NCBI GenBank assembly: GCA_016946835.1
Contig: JACVTC010000052.1
Span: 1,047,501-1,108,626, forward strand
Direction: 5' to 3'
Source of the DNA: Neocallimastix lanati (nom. inval.)
Lineage: Eukaryota > Neocallimastigomycota > Neocallimastigomycetes > Neocallimastigales > Neocallimastigaceae
Length of the DNA stretch: 61,126 nucleotides
Part shown: piece after piece, positions 36,466-47,460 of the stretch
Layout: each line of letters begins with the position of its first letter
Numbering within the stretch: the first letter of the stretch is position 1
Notes under the pieces: model-generated
Database searches by the model: none
Told to the model about the DNA's origin: nothing
Seen by the model: only the letters and a program-made list of their open reading frames with translations
Made by a program: the position numbers and the translations under genes

Positions 36466-37864
36466 AGAATTTAATTTATTTTTCTAACCTTTAATAAAAT
36501 AAGACTATAATTAAATCTATGATTAATTTTATTAATTTTAGTTATTTTTTAATGATTAATTATAGCTAACTAAACCATTAAAAAATATATATATAGTCAA
36601 TTTTTTTTAGTATTAATATAAATATCAATATTTTATATTTCATTATTATAATACTATAATCTATATTAATATTAATATCAATTTCAATATTTAATATTTT
36701 ATATTTTATTAAAATAGTATTTAATAATATCAATATCAATATTTTACATTTTATTATAATAATACTATTATTAAAATCAATACTATTATATTCTATTATT
36801 ATAATATAATTATCAATATTTTATATTTTATTATTATAATATAATTATCAATATCAAAAACAATTTATTTTAGTAATATTATCAAAAATATTAAAAATAA
36901 TTTTTGTTTTATTAAAATACTAATATTTTTTATTAAAATATTTAATAAAAATTATTATTAAATATTTTTATGAATGTCTTTTATAAAATTAATAAACATG
37001 AAGGTTGAAAAAAAAATTTTTTTTTTCAAAAACTTTTATTTAAATATTTAATTTTTAAAGAATATTTTATTTTTAAAGAATATTTTATTATTAAAGAATA
37101 TTTTATTTTAAAAGAATATTTTATTTTTAAAGAATATTTTTTTTTAAAGAATATTTTTTTTTAAAGAATATTTTATTTTTAAAGAATATATTATTTTTAA
37201 AAAGAATATTTTATTTTTAACAAATATTTTATTTATATATCTAATTTAAAGATATATAAAACGTTTAATTTTTATTTTTATATTAATTTTTTTAAAAGAA
37301 TACTTTTTTTTTTTAATATTTTATTTTTTAAATTTAGTATAAAAAAGAAAATAATAAAAATTAAAAAAAAATCTTTAATCCTAATTTGATATTATTTATT
37401 AAAACTATTTATTACAATTATTTATTAAAATTATTTATTAATAAATTTATTAAATTTTTAATCAACTACATTTTCTGAAATTCATTTAAAAACCGTAAAA
37501 TATTATTTTATTTTTTATTTGTAAAATCTTTTTTTTATTTTATATATTTATTATTAAATAAATTTTTAAGATATATATATATTAATATAATATTTTCTTA
37601 TTTTTAATAAACGAATTAGAAATAAATTTATCATATTGATATTATTAGTTATAATAAAATTTAAACTTTGAATTATAAACGAATTTATATTAATTCGCAT
37701 TATTAAAATAGTTATAGATAAAAAATATTTATTTTCTTTTGTATTGTTAGTATATTCATAAAATAATAGTATTTATTTTATTTTGTATAAATATATATAG
37801 ATATAGATATATATTTATATTGTTCGCATATCCTACCTTAATTAAATTGATTGTTTTAGTGTAT
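36466..37864. other. AT-rich stretch; 19-bp tandem repeat and 3'-flank block of paralogue E
   Basis: No gene. Positions 37040-37225 hold about eight imperfect copies of a unit reading TTTTATTTTTAAAGAATAT. Positions 37488-37800 match the flank into which the intact copia element inserted near gene B and represent its unoccupied counterpart. Confidence 0.7.
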
Positions 37865-38580
37865 TTTATTATTTTATTTTTTTCTATTTTATTCTATTTT
37901 TATTTTTATTTTTATTTTATTTTATTTTATTTTATTTTATTTTATTTATTTATTTTATTTTATTTTATTTTATTTTATTTATTTTATTTTATTTTATTTT
38001 ATTTTATTTTATTTTATTTTATTTTATTTTATTTTATTTTATTTTATTTATTTTATTTTATTTTATTTTATTTTATTTTATTTTATTTTATTTTATTTTA
38101 TTTTATTTTATTTTATTTTATTTTATTTTATTTTATTTTATTTTATTTTATTTTATTTTATTTTATTTTATTTTATTTTATTTTATTTTATTTTATTTTA
38201 TTTTATTTATTTATTTTATTTTATTTTATTTATTTTATTTTATTTTATTTATTTTATTTTATTTTATTTTATTTTATTTTATTTTATTTTATTTTATTTT
38301 ATTTTATTTTATTTTATTTTATTTTATTTTATTTTATTTTATTTCATTTCATTTTATTTTATTTTATTTTATTTTATTTTATTTTATTTTATTTTATTTT
38401 ATTTTATTTTATTCAATCTGTAATTTATATTTAATATTCTACTATTTATTTTATTTTATTTTATTTTATTTTATTTTATTCAATCTGTACTTTATATTTA
38501 ATATTCTACTATTTATTTTATTTTATTTTATTTTATTTTATTTTATTTTATTTTATTTTATTCAATCTGAACTTTATATT
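37865..38580 (+). repeat. Interrupted (TTTTA)n array 3' of paralogue E
   Basis: Almost continuous pentamers with occasional TTTA slips, then three CAATCTG(T/A)A-CTTTATATTTA spacers at 38412-38590. A frame of 204 codons across it is repeat translation. Confidence 0.92.
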
Positions 38581-38606
38581 TATGTTTTATTATTTATTTG
38601 ATTTTA

Positions 38607-38649
<43 letters not shown>

Positions 38650-38784
38650 CTGTGTGTGTGTATGTATATATATATATGTTATTAATTAAAAAATATTAAA
38701 TTTATAATTTCAAATTATTTTTTTTTCTATTTATTCACAATGTTTATTTTAATTTTATTATTTTTTTTTTCTAATGAATAGAAA

Positions 38785-38858
38785 TTATTTCATTAATTCT
38801 TCATATTTATTAATTAATTTTACTCCATGAATGTAATAAGCGATCTACATTTATATAG

Positions 38859-38901
<43 letters not shown>

Positions 38902-39333
38902 AATAATTTAATTAGATTAAAAAAAATAGGATCAGATTTAATTATTATTAATGTATCTATTGACTTACAGGGAATATAACAATAAATAAATCAAATACAT
39001 AACGAACTCTTCTTTCTCTTATTGTAAATGTGGATGCAGTAAATTTATAAATAATTTGCACAATTATTGCTGCTAAGTAACCATATTTAAATACTTTCAT
39101 TAATATTAAATTATCCTAATTATTTTTTATTTAATTTTATTGTATTATTATAATTTTTTTTTTTAAATTAAAAAAATAATATATAATATTTATTATTAAT
39201 GATTTTAATTATAATTAATAATCAAAAATAAATATTAATTAATTAATTATTTTTTAAATTATATATGTATTTTAAGAATTATTTTAATTATGTATCATCT
39301 TTATTGTTATTTCTTTTATTATTATTATTATTA

Positions 39334-39368
<35 letters not shown>

Positions 39369-39838
39369 TTAATTATTATTTTAATTATTTTTAATTTTAA
39401 TTTGAGCAATATTTTATTAAGTTATCAATATTATTATTTATTATATCTATTTATTCACAATGATTTTACCATACTTAAACCATAGTAAAGACTTATGAAA
39501 GTGCCCTGATGAAAAATTGTATAACTCAGAAGTGGTATTAAAAAAAAGATCATATAAAGCCAAACATTATCTCTAATATCTATTCCAAGATGATGAAAGA
39601 CTTTATTTAAGAAAGATTTATAAATTCTATCCATTTCTACTAATCTAATAAATACGTCAGTTATATGAATAAAATTTATCATCTGTTAAATATAATAAAA
39701 TAAAATAAAATAAAAAAATTGTTTATTAGTTTATTATTACTTTAATTTAATTTTTATAATATAATTTATTATTATTACTATTATTATTACTTTTATTACT
39801 ACTATTACTACTACTACTACAACTACTACTACTACTAC

Positions 39839-39869
<31 letters not shown>

Positions 39870-40705
39870 TAATTAATTAATTAATTAATTAATTGCTTTA
39901 TTTATATTATAAAACAATATTATTAATAATTAAGATATTTTACTATCTTTTATTTCTCTTTTAAACGCTATTAATTTTATATATTCCATATATTTTAAAA
40001 TTTGTTAATCATTAATTAATTACTTACAAATATTGCTAATATACTTAATAAGTATAATACATTATGGGTAAAATTCTTTACAATTCTATTACTAATAATA
40101 CATTTATTTCTTAAATATATATATATAATATAATATTAAAATTATTATTAAATTAGAAATTATAATAATTATAAATAAATATAAATAAATAAAAAATAGT
40201 TTTAATTTTTTAATATATAATTAATTTTTTTAAACTTTAATAATACAATAAAATAAATAAAATAAAATAAAATAAATAGTAGAATATGAATATAAAGTAC
40301 AGATTAAATAAAATAAAAAAAATTAAAATTAAAATAAATTATAGTTACAATTCTTTAATACTAAGTGTAGTATTAGCATTTTTATCGTTCCAGCAATTAC
40401 CTCTAAGATCCCTGTTTATACATGAATAAATATAAAATAAAATATATATATTTATTTAATTTTATTAAACTATTTTATCTAAATAAATACATAAATTAAA
40501 ATATCTAAATATTATAATAATTTTATATTATTTTTTTTTTTTTTTTTTTTTTATTTTTACAATTTTTGTAATTTTTTTAACTCGGAAAGATTATTTGGTA
40601 ATTCACCAACAATTAAATTGTCTGACATTTCCCTATTTAAAAAGATATTTATTTATTCATTTATAAATATAATTTATTCAACAATTATTACAAAAAAAAA
40701 AAAAA

Positions 40706-40736
<31 letters not shown>

Positions 40737-41580
40737 TAATAATAATAATAATTTTATTAAAATAATTATCAATAATATATAAATAAAAAATATAATAATT
40801 AGTATTATGTTCGTCTGGATTTTATATATATGCACTTTTTATTTAATTATTTATAAAAATACTATAGTAAAATATTTATTAATTACAAAGTAGTTAAATG
40901 TGGTAATTTAGCAAATTGAGAAATAATTTTTCCCATATCTTGATTGGAAAGATTTTCATAATTATTAAATTTACTATAATAAATGTTGATATATATATAT
41001 GTATATTCATAATTTATTTTATTATTAATATAATAAATAACATAAAATAAAATAAAAAAATAAAATAAAAAAAAAAAAAATAAAATAAAAAAAATAAAAT
41101 TAAAATTAAAATAAAATAATAAAATAATAAAATAATAAAAAAATTAAAAGAAGTAATAATGAATAAAATAATATATGAAAATATATATATATTAAATATA
41201 TTTTATTAAAAAGTAAAAGAATATTAATATTAAAAATTATAATATAAATTATTAATATTAATTTTAAATTTTAACTACAATTATTATTAATAATTATTAA
41301 TATCAATTAGTAATATCAAAGATTATTATCAAAGATTAATATCAATGATAAATATTTACATTTCAGTAACTACAGCTTGATTATTCAAGTTTTTACAGGT
41401 AATTTGACGAAAATTACAACAATTAATTATATTTAAGTTTTTATAAGTTTTTTGAAGATCATTTCCAATCATATTTATGACTTCTTCTACTACTTTACAG
41501 TCATCGGGAATTGCTGTAATAGTTTCGAATAAACCAAAAATTAAAATGAAAACAAATGAATTTAAATTATTATATTTCAT
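38785..41580 (-). CDS. LRR multi-membrane-segment protein, paralogue E (complete)
   Basis: Exons 41360-41580, 40887-40973, 40561-40632, 40349-40411, 40028-40109, 39470-39682, 38969-39115 and 38785-38844 join to 945 nt, giving 314 residues and a TAA. The N-terminal half is nearly the same as D (cap NCCNFRQITC, LRR with GELPNNLSEL in exon 3). The C-terminal half diverges: exon 6 contains a strong membrane span around WLYMIFFLIPLLSYTIF, and exon 7 is shorter. A conserved near-C-terminal IAYYIHG/INKYE pattern is shared with B and C. Divergence concentrated in the membrane half against conserved LRRs is notable. Function unknown. Confidence 0.85.
39775..39890 (+). repeat. (ACT/ATT)n and (TTAA)n tract in intron 5 of paralogue E
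   Basis: ACTACTACTACT-type triplets change into ATT triplets and then TTAATTAA units. Simple repeat only. The small (TAAAA)n array expected in intron 4 is present but short at 40243-40320. Confidence 0.85.
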
Positions 41581-41619
41581 TTTTAATATATTATTTTATT
41601 TTTATCAATAAAAATTTTT

Positions 41620-41721
41620 TTAATTTACTTTACAGTCATTGGTAATTGCATGTGCCGTAATAGTTTCGAATAAACTAAAAATTAAAAAGAAAACAAATGA
41701 AATTAAATTACTATATTTCAT
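41620..41721 (-). CDS. Duplicated signal-peptide mini-ORF upstream of paralogue E (33 codons)
   Basis: Same design as in front of B and D: MKYSNLISFVFF, core ending LFETITAHA, stop after NDCKVN, and a repeated leader. The open frame has survived in three copies, which suggests either recent spread or retention. Confidence 0.55.
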   Translation of the reverse strand: MKYSNLISFVFFLIFSLFETITAHAITNDCKVN

Positions 41722-42052
41722 TTTTATTATGTTTTTTTTATTTTTATCAATAAAAATTTTTTAATTTGATTTAATTCTAATAGGATTTGTTTTTAATTTT
41801 TAATCTATTTTGTTCTAAGAATTATTATTTTTACATTAAATTTAATATTGGTAAACACTATTTATTTATTTCTTTTATTTATTTTTTTTTTTATTTCTTT
41901 TTTTTTATTTTTTATTTTTTTTTTTTTTTCTGAATTTATTTAATTTTTACTTTATTTTTTTCCTTATTTTTTATTATAATATATATTAATATCTTTTGTT
42001 TTAAAGAAAAAAAATCTTTTTAAAGGTCTTTTCTTTTTCCTATAAATATTTT

Positions 42053-42090
<38 letters not shown>

Positions 42091-42133
42091 TGGCTTCAAT
42101 TGTTATTATTATTTTATTTTATTTTATGTTTTT

Positions 42134-42168
<35 letters not shown>

Positions 42169-42675
42169 AGATATTTTTTAATATGATTAAATTTCGACGA
42201 TTTTTATTTAAATTAATAATAAATAAATAAAATTCCAATTTTCAAAAAAAGTATTATTAAAGTATTAAAATAATTTAAATAATTCATATTAAAACAATTA
42301 TTTATATTCTTTTTTTCTTTTTTTTTTTTTTTTTTTGAGTCTATTCCATTTCATCTATTCTTATGCATAAATGTTTTAATTAATTTTTATGTGACAGACA
42401 TAAAAATGAAAATAGAAACTTTAATTATTAATAAAATATTTTTGTTTATAATTAAATATAAAAAAAAAAATTAATAATAAATTAAAAAATCATTATGACC
42501 TAAAACAAATATGAATAGAAACATATTTTTATATTTAATAATAATTATAAAATATTAAATTTATATATCTTTTCTTAATAATAATATTGGAAATAATTTC
42601 ATATTCATATATTATTCAATATTCATATATATATTATTAATAATAATATTAAATATATTAAATATATTAATTTTC
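41722..42675. other. 5' flank of paralogue E with conserved block and inverted-repeat end
   Basis: Poly-T runs (about 42055-42088 and 42130-42168), then the GTGACAGACATAAAAATGAA block at 42390-42440. At 42488-42585 lies sequence like the ends of the 21.1-22.6 kb element. No gene. Confidence 0.65.
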
Positions 42676-42920
42676 GGGAGAGGTCCAAAAACGCCAATTT
42701 TTTCACGTGATATATCAAATTTTGAGGCTTTTTAAATTAGTAGTTATATGATACTATTTTGTTGTATTATTGTAACTTTTTTTCTTAAAATTTATTAAGT
42801 GAATAATTAAATAAATTATAATGGTTAGATAAAAATAAATATTTTTTTACAAAAAAAAAAAAAATAAAATAAAATATTCAAACAATTAAAAGGTTTACTT
42901 TTTGTAAAAAAAAAAAAAAA

Positions 42921-43020
42921 TATTAATAAAATACTTTAACAATTATATAGATTTATATATTTAAAAAAAATATTAATAAAATACTTTAACAATTATATAG
43001 ATTTATATATTTAAAAAAAA
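42921..43020. repeat. Exact 50-bp tandem duplication in the MULE
   Basis: The block starting TATTAATAAAATACTTTAAC and ending TATATTTAAAAAAAA occurs twice back to back. A diverged third copy starts at 43021 and a fourth near 43150. Confidence 0.9.
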
Positions 43021-43546
43021 TATTAATAAAATATTTAAACAATTATTAATAAAATTAATTATAAATATTAATAATAAAATATAAAAATATAAAAATATAT
43101 TATTGATATTAATAATAAAGTATAAAAATATAGGATTATTTATTTTAAAAAAAATATTAATAAAATATTTAAACAATTATTAATAAAATTAATTATAATA
43201 ATAAAATTATAGAATATATATTTAAACTACATAAATTTTATCAAGTATATAAACATTTTAACTTTTTAATAATTATAAAATTTTAATTAATAAATTTAAT
43301 TATAAGTTTTTGTATGAAAGAATTTTAATGATTTTTTCTTTTGGAAATTCCTCTGTCATTTCATAATTATTTATTATAAAATAATATTTATAAAATATTA
43401 TTTAAATTAGTTAAACATTCAAACCAGAATTTAGTAAGATCACTTCTATCATATTTAATATCAATTAACTTGGCTTCTTTATTTTTGTATTTTTCAATTA
43501 AGATATTAATTTCATCAGTTTTTGTTTTTATTTTTTTTTTCATTCT

Positions 43547-44809
43547 CTAAATTCCTTTTATTTTCATTTGGTAATCATAATATGATAAATGTTCCTGTTC
43601 TTTTAATTTATTTATTAATTCATAAAAATTTGGTTTCATTGGAAATAGTTTATTTAAAGAATTATTGAGTGATTCTGAAGCATTATTGGTTATATGTTCA
43701 ATATTATTATAATAATTCCAACTTTTCATATCGTAACCAAATAAATATGTTTCATAAAAATATTCTAAAAATTTTAAAAATTGACAAGAATTTTTTTCAA
43801 TGGATTTAGTTTTAATTAATGAAAAAATATCCATTATGTATTCAGGGTTGATAAATGGTAAGTTTGAAATTCCTTTGTAATAATTAAATATTTTTTCATC
43901 ATCGTTCACTTCATTATGGCACAATTCATTTTTTTTAATTTCTAATAAATTTTTATAATGCCAAATACAGTATTTAATATTTATATTAGGAAATATTTTT
44001 TTAACTGCTTTGGATATGCCTTTTTCAAAATCGCAATGTACATTTTTTGGTTCAGTTATAATATTATTATTAGAATTTTGTTTTAATTTATTGAATAACA
44101 TTTTATATGTTTTTTGCTTTTTATTTCTTAATATTGCATAAGAAGTAGTATAAAAACTATTCAGTTCTTTAACGTAAGTTCTAGTAATAAACACTTGTTG
44201 ACTAAATTTAGGTGCGATATAAAAAGTACCATCCACAAATATATCATTATTATATTTCTTAAATAATTTTGCTTGAAAAGGGGATTGAAAAATTACTATA
44301 TCAGAATTTTTGAATATCATAAAATCTTCATTTCGTTCAGTTTTATAATATTCAGATTCATTAGGAATTTCATTAAAATTTATTACATTGGATGGTAGTT
44401 TTTTATTAATACTTCTTAATATTAGAGTTTTAACTGAAATATATTCTGGACACGGATATATAAATCCCATTTCTTTAGAAATTTCATTATATAGTCTTTT
44501 TCGTTTTATATCAAAAGGATTTGAATGTTTTTTAATTTCATCTTTAATTTTATGTTTCATTACAGATAGGGATACACTGTATTCGTTTCCAGGATGATTA
44601 TGTAAACTCTCATATTTTAAGATTTCTTTCTCATTATTTAAAATAATAAAAGATTTACATTTATTATTTTTTTTATATTCGGTACATTTATAAACTCTTG
44701 AATTATCTTTCCTTGAAAGTGAAAAATTAAATTTATATTGTTTATTAATAATGATTTGTTCTTCTCCTTTATTAGACTCACTTATATAAATAGTTATGTT
44801 TTCTTCCAT
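43547..44809 (-). CDS. FLYWCH-MULE transposase (420 aa, late premature stop)
   Basis: A DDE transposase expected to bind the element's ends and catalyse excision and insertion. The N-terminal FLYWCH-type zinc finger uses C42, C51, H70 and H72. The MULE catalytic core has D193 (FVDGTFY), D260 (HCDFEKG) and E379 (NNASESLN), with a CIWHYK motif between the second Asp and the Glu. The frame stops at TAG (43547). The same frame continues open for 52 more codons to a TAA at 43388-43390, and this tail (KFWFECLTNL) is recognisable in the fragment at 36.4 kb. The dead copy at 5.5 kb has TGG (Trp) at the stop position. So the last tenth of the protein has been lost; activity is uncertain because the catalytic residues precede the stop. 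Confidence 0.88.
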   Translation of the reverse strand: MEENITIYISESNKGEEQIIINKQYKFNFSLSRKDNSRVYKCTEYKKNNKCKSFIILNNEKEILKYESLHNHPGNEYSVSLSVMKHKIKDEIKKHSNPFDIKRKRLYNEISKEMGFIYPCPEYISVKTLILRSINKKLPSNVINFNEIPNESEYYKTERNEDFMIFKNSDIVIFQSPFQAKLFKKYNNDIFVDGTFYIAPKFSQQVFITRTYVKELNSFYTTSYAILRNKKQKTYKMLFNKLKQNSNNNIITEPKNVHCDFEKGISKAVKKIFPNINIKYCIWHYKNLLEIKKNELCHNEVNDDEKIFNYYKGISNLPFINPEYIMDIFSLIKTKSIEKNSCQFLKFLEYFYETYLFGYDMKSWNYYNNIEHITNNASESLNNSLNKLFPMKPNFYELINKLKEQEHLSYYDYQMKIKGI

Positions 44810-45229
44810 TTATAAATTTTAATATATAGTTTTTAATTATATCTTTTAAATTATTTTATTAATTATCTAAATATTATTTTTTAATATTAATTCTGAACAA
44901 TTAAATATTCAATTTTTTTTAAAAGATAAAAAGTATTTTAATTATTTCTTTTTCTTTTAATTTTTTTTAAAAAAAAAAACAGATACATAAAGTATATATG
45001 AAAATATTTTAATTTTTATTATTTAAAAATAAATTATTTATTTAATGTATATAAAAAAAACTTAATTATTTATTTATTCTAAATTAATATTAATTATTTT
45101 TTTTAATATATACTAATAAAGAATTTATGAATTAATTAATTATTTTATTTATATTATAATCTAATTAAATTATTAACTTTTAAGTCTTTTTAAAACAACA
45201 AATATATATAACATTTTTTAGCATATAAA

Positions 45230-45590
45230 GTAGAACTGGGCTTTCTACTGGTTGTTATGTGGCGACTTAATAATCATCTGGTGTCCGGCCAACCCCTGCT
45301 GGTATCTATTCTTGATCTGATTTTCCCGATAGTGTTTGGAGAAAGGGTAAAGGGGTTATAATGGCACAATTTCAGGTAAGTATTAATTCCGCTCCTACCA
45401 TTATTGGATTGCCACGTATTTAATTTCTATATTTGATCACCCATGGCATCCTAGTGTAGTTGTATAGCCTATACTGTGAGGGTTACGAGTTCAATTTCTA
45501 TAGGATAACACGGATGTTATTTGGCAAGACATGTCTACTGGAGCTACCTCTGCTTAGGAATTTGGAGCGCCGACGTCGTACTGATATAGT
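45230..45590 (+). mobile_element. GC-richer island with Pol III-like boxes, possible SINE
   Basis: TAGTGTAGTTG (45452-45462) fits the tRNA A-box consensus, and GTTCAATTTC (45489-45498) approximates a B box. TCCTA and TAGGA flank them as a short stem, only 57 nt overall, so it is not an intact tRNA. The downstream part resembles the island at 23.1 kb. No open frame. Confidence 0.4.
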
Positions 45591-46475
45591 ATAAGATATA
45601 TAAACCAAAGTATATATGTTCTTTACAAGCCCATATATATAATATGGGATAGATATGTGAATTCATATGTGTAAAAAACCTATTTATATATCTCTACAAT
45701 ACTGTTGCGGTAATATATAAATAGTAATTGAAATGTGAACAACAAATTTTAATTTTTGAAATTTCAATTTACAGCTATAATTTAAGTCTTATAAAAATAT
45801 TATTTTGTAATTTTTATTATTATTTAATATTTTATTTATAAATTATATATAAAATAAAAGGTTTAATTCTATTATTAAGATGTTATAATAACAACTAAAG
45901 TTTTAGTTATAATATAAAAAATTAATATTTTAAATAATATTAATTTAAATATAAATTTATAAAGTAAAATTTTTTAATAATAAAATATAAAAATATTATA
46001 TTGATATTAATAATAAAATATAAAAATATTATATTGATATAATAATAAAATATAAAAATATAAAAATATAAAAATATAAAAATATAAAAATATAATATTA
46101 ATAGAAAAATATAAAAATATAATATCAATAATAAAATATAAAATATAAAAATATAATATAAATATTAATAATAAAATATAAAAAATAAGGTTATAAGGAA
46201 AATAATTATTTATCATTTTCCTTTTAACATGATTGTCAAAAAAAAAAAATTATATAAAAATATTTTATTTTTTATTGACCTTTTTAATTTTTATTTATTT
46301 ATTTATTTACTTATTTATTTATACATTTATTTCTTTTTTACTTAAAATTATATTAAATTTTATGGCGTAATAATATAAATTTTAAAAGCCACAAATTAAT
46401 AGATGGCTTATTAAAATTTCAAAAAAAAAAATTGGAGAAATGGACCACATTCATTTTTATGAAATTATATATTAT

Positions 46476-46560
46476 ATGAGAGGGAGAGCGCGTTTCGGAA
46501 CCGCACGTGAATAGATATAAGCCACATATTTTTTGAGATGGCATATTATATATAAATTTT
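46476..46560. other. Second MULE-type end next to the 42.7-46.5 kb element
   Basis: GGAGAGCGCGTTTCGGAACC, then CACGTGAATAGATATAAGCC, parallels the MULE end at 5886-5923. It may mark a neighbouring MULE whose body is lost. Confidence 0.4.
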
Positions 46561-46649
46561 TTTATATAAATAAATAAATAAATAATTAAATAATAATTAA
46601 ATAAATATTTTATTATATAATAATTTCATAATTTAATATATATTTGATG

Positions 46650-46770
46650 ATAAAAAATAAAAAAATAAAAAAATAAAAAAAATAAAAAAATAAAAAAATA
46701 AAAAAATAAAAAAATAAAAAAATAAAAAAATTAAAAAAAATTAAAAAAAAAAAAAAAAAAAAATAAAAAA
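46650..46770 (+). repeat. (AAAAAAT)n heptamer tract
   Basis: About ten AAAAAAT units run into a long poly-A. Frames through it code only Phe/Leu/Ile on the other strand. Confidence 0.85.
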
Positions 46771-46984
46771 GATTAAAAAAATAAAATACAAAAAAAATAA
46801 AATAAAATATGTTAGAATACAATATATAATAAAATAGAATAAGAATAAAATAAGGGGTTAAGTTGTATATTGTGAAACACATGTGATAATAAGTTACATC
46901 TTTATAATTATAAATATTGTATTTATTTTAAATCATTCTTGTTCATATAATACGAAAATAAAAAGAGACTTATTCAATCTAACA

Positions 46985-47015
46985 GATTAAGAGTCTCAGT
47001 CTCACCAAATTGAGC
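46985..47015 (+). promoter_or_regulatory. Orphan primer-binding site (tRNA-Lys(CUU) half) after an LTR end
   Basis: GATTAAGAGTCTCAGTCTCA and the following CCAAATTGAGC are complementary to a tRNA-Lys 5' half from the D arm to the anticodon stem. It is preceded by a TCTAACA LTR-like end. The LTR start cannot be fixed; TGTGAAACAC at 46871 is one candidate. This is the head of a copia-type element whose body was not recognised. Confidence 0.6.
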
Positions 47016-47224
47016 AAATTAAAACAAATACAACAAATTAAATCAATGAAATATAAGTTTAAAATAAAAGAAGATAAGTTTACAAATATATTATTAATTT
47101 CATATCTTAGATATTTATCAAAATAATTGACGTCATATATATATAATAAAATTAAAATAAAAAAATAATAATAAATTAATTTGATCAAATAATTAAAATT
47201 TAAATATTATGTATACATAATTAA

Positions 47225-47460
47225 CCAAATAAAAAATAATAAATAAATAAAAAGTTAACTGAATTTGGTGAGCAACATAAATAAATAAAAAGTTAGCTGA
47301 ATTTGGTCAGCAACATAAATAAATAAATTATTTGAAGCTGAAAAGGGTCAGTCAAATATATTAAAATAAGATTATTTGGAGACGAAAAAGTTCGGTTAAA
47401 TATATAAATATAAAATAGAGCTTAAAAGAGTCAGCTAAAATATAAATAAAAAAAAAGTTA
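47225..47460 (+). repeat. Leader tandem repeats downstream of the orphan primer site
   Basis: Units around AGTTARCTGAATTTGGTSAG followed by CAACATAAATAAATA recur twice cleanly, then three times in degraded form (GTCAGTCAAATA, GTTCGGTTAAATA, GTCAGCTAAAATA). The location matches the repeated leader of the 51.7-58.1 kb element. Confidence 0.6.

Larger units (their letters stand above)
42676..46452 (-). mobile_element. MULE DNA transposon with nearly complete transposase
   Basis: The left end reads GGAGAGGTCC..CGCCAATTTTTTCACGTGAT. The right end, reverse-complemented, reads GAATGTGGTCCATTTCTCC. Both align to the ends of the dead MULE at 2968-5923. The transposase frame lies between, closer to the left end. 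A GC-richer island (45230-45590) is nested on the 5' side of the transposase. No unambiguous target duplication could be read. Confidence 0.65.

Noticed and set aside
43547-43549. TAG as the natural end of the MULE transposase
   Set aside because: The frame continues into a tail conserved in another copy and the dead copy has Trp at this position, so the stop is secondary.
44388-44597. Plus-strand frame within the MULE transposase
   Set aside because: Antisense shadow of the transposase coding sequence.
45449-45505. Functional tRNA gene (GTG-like anticodon position)
   Set aside because: Only 57 nt between the closing stem halves and the anticodon stem does not pair; at most tRNA-derived.
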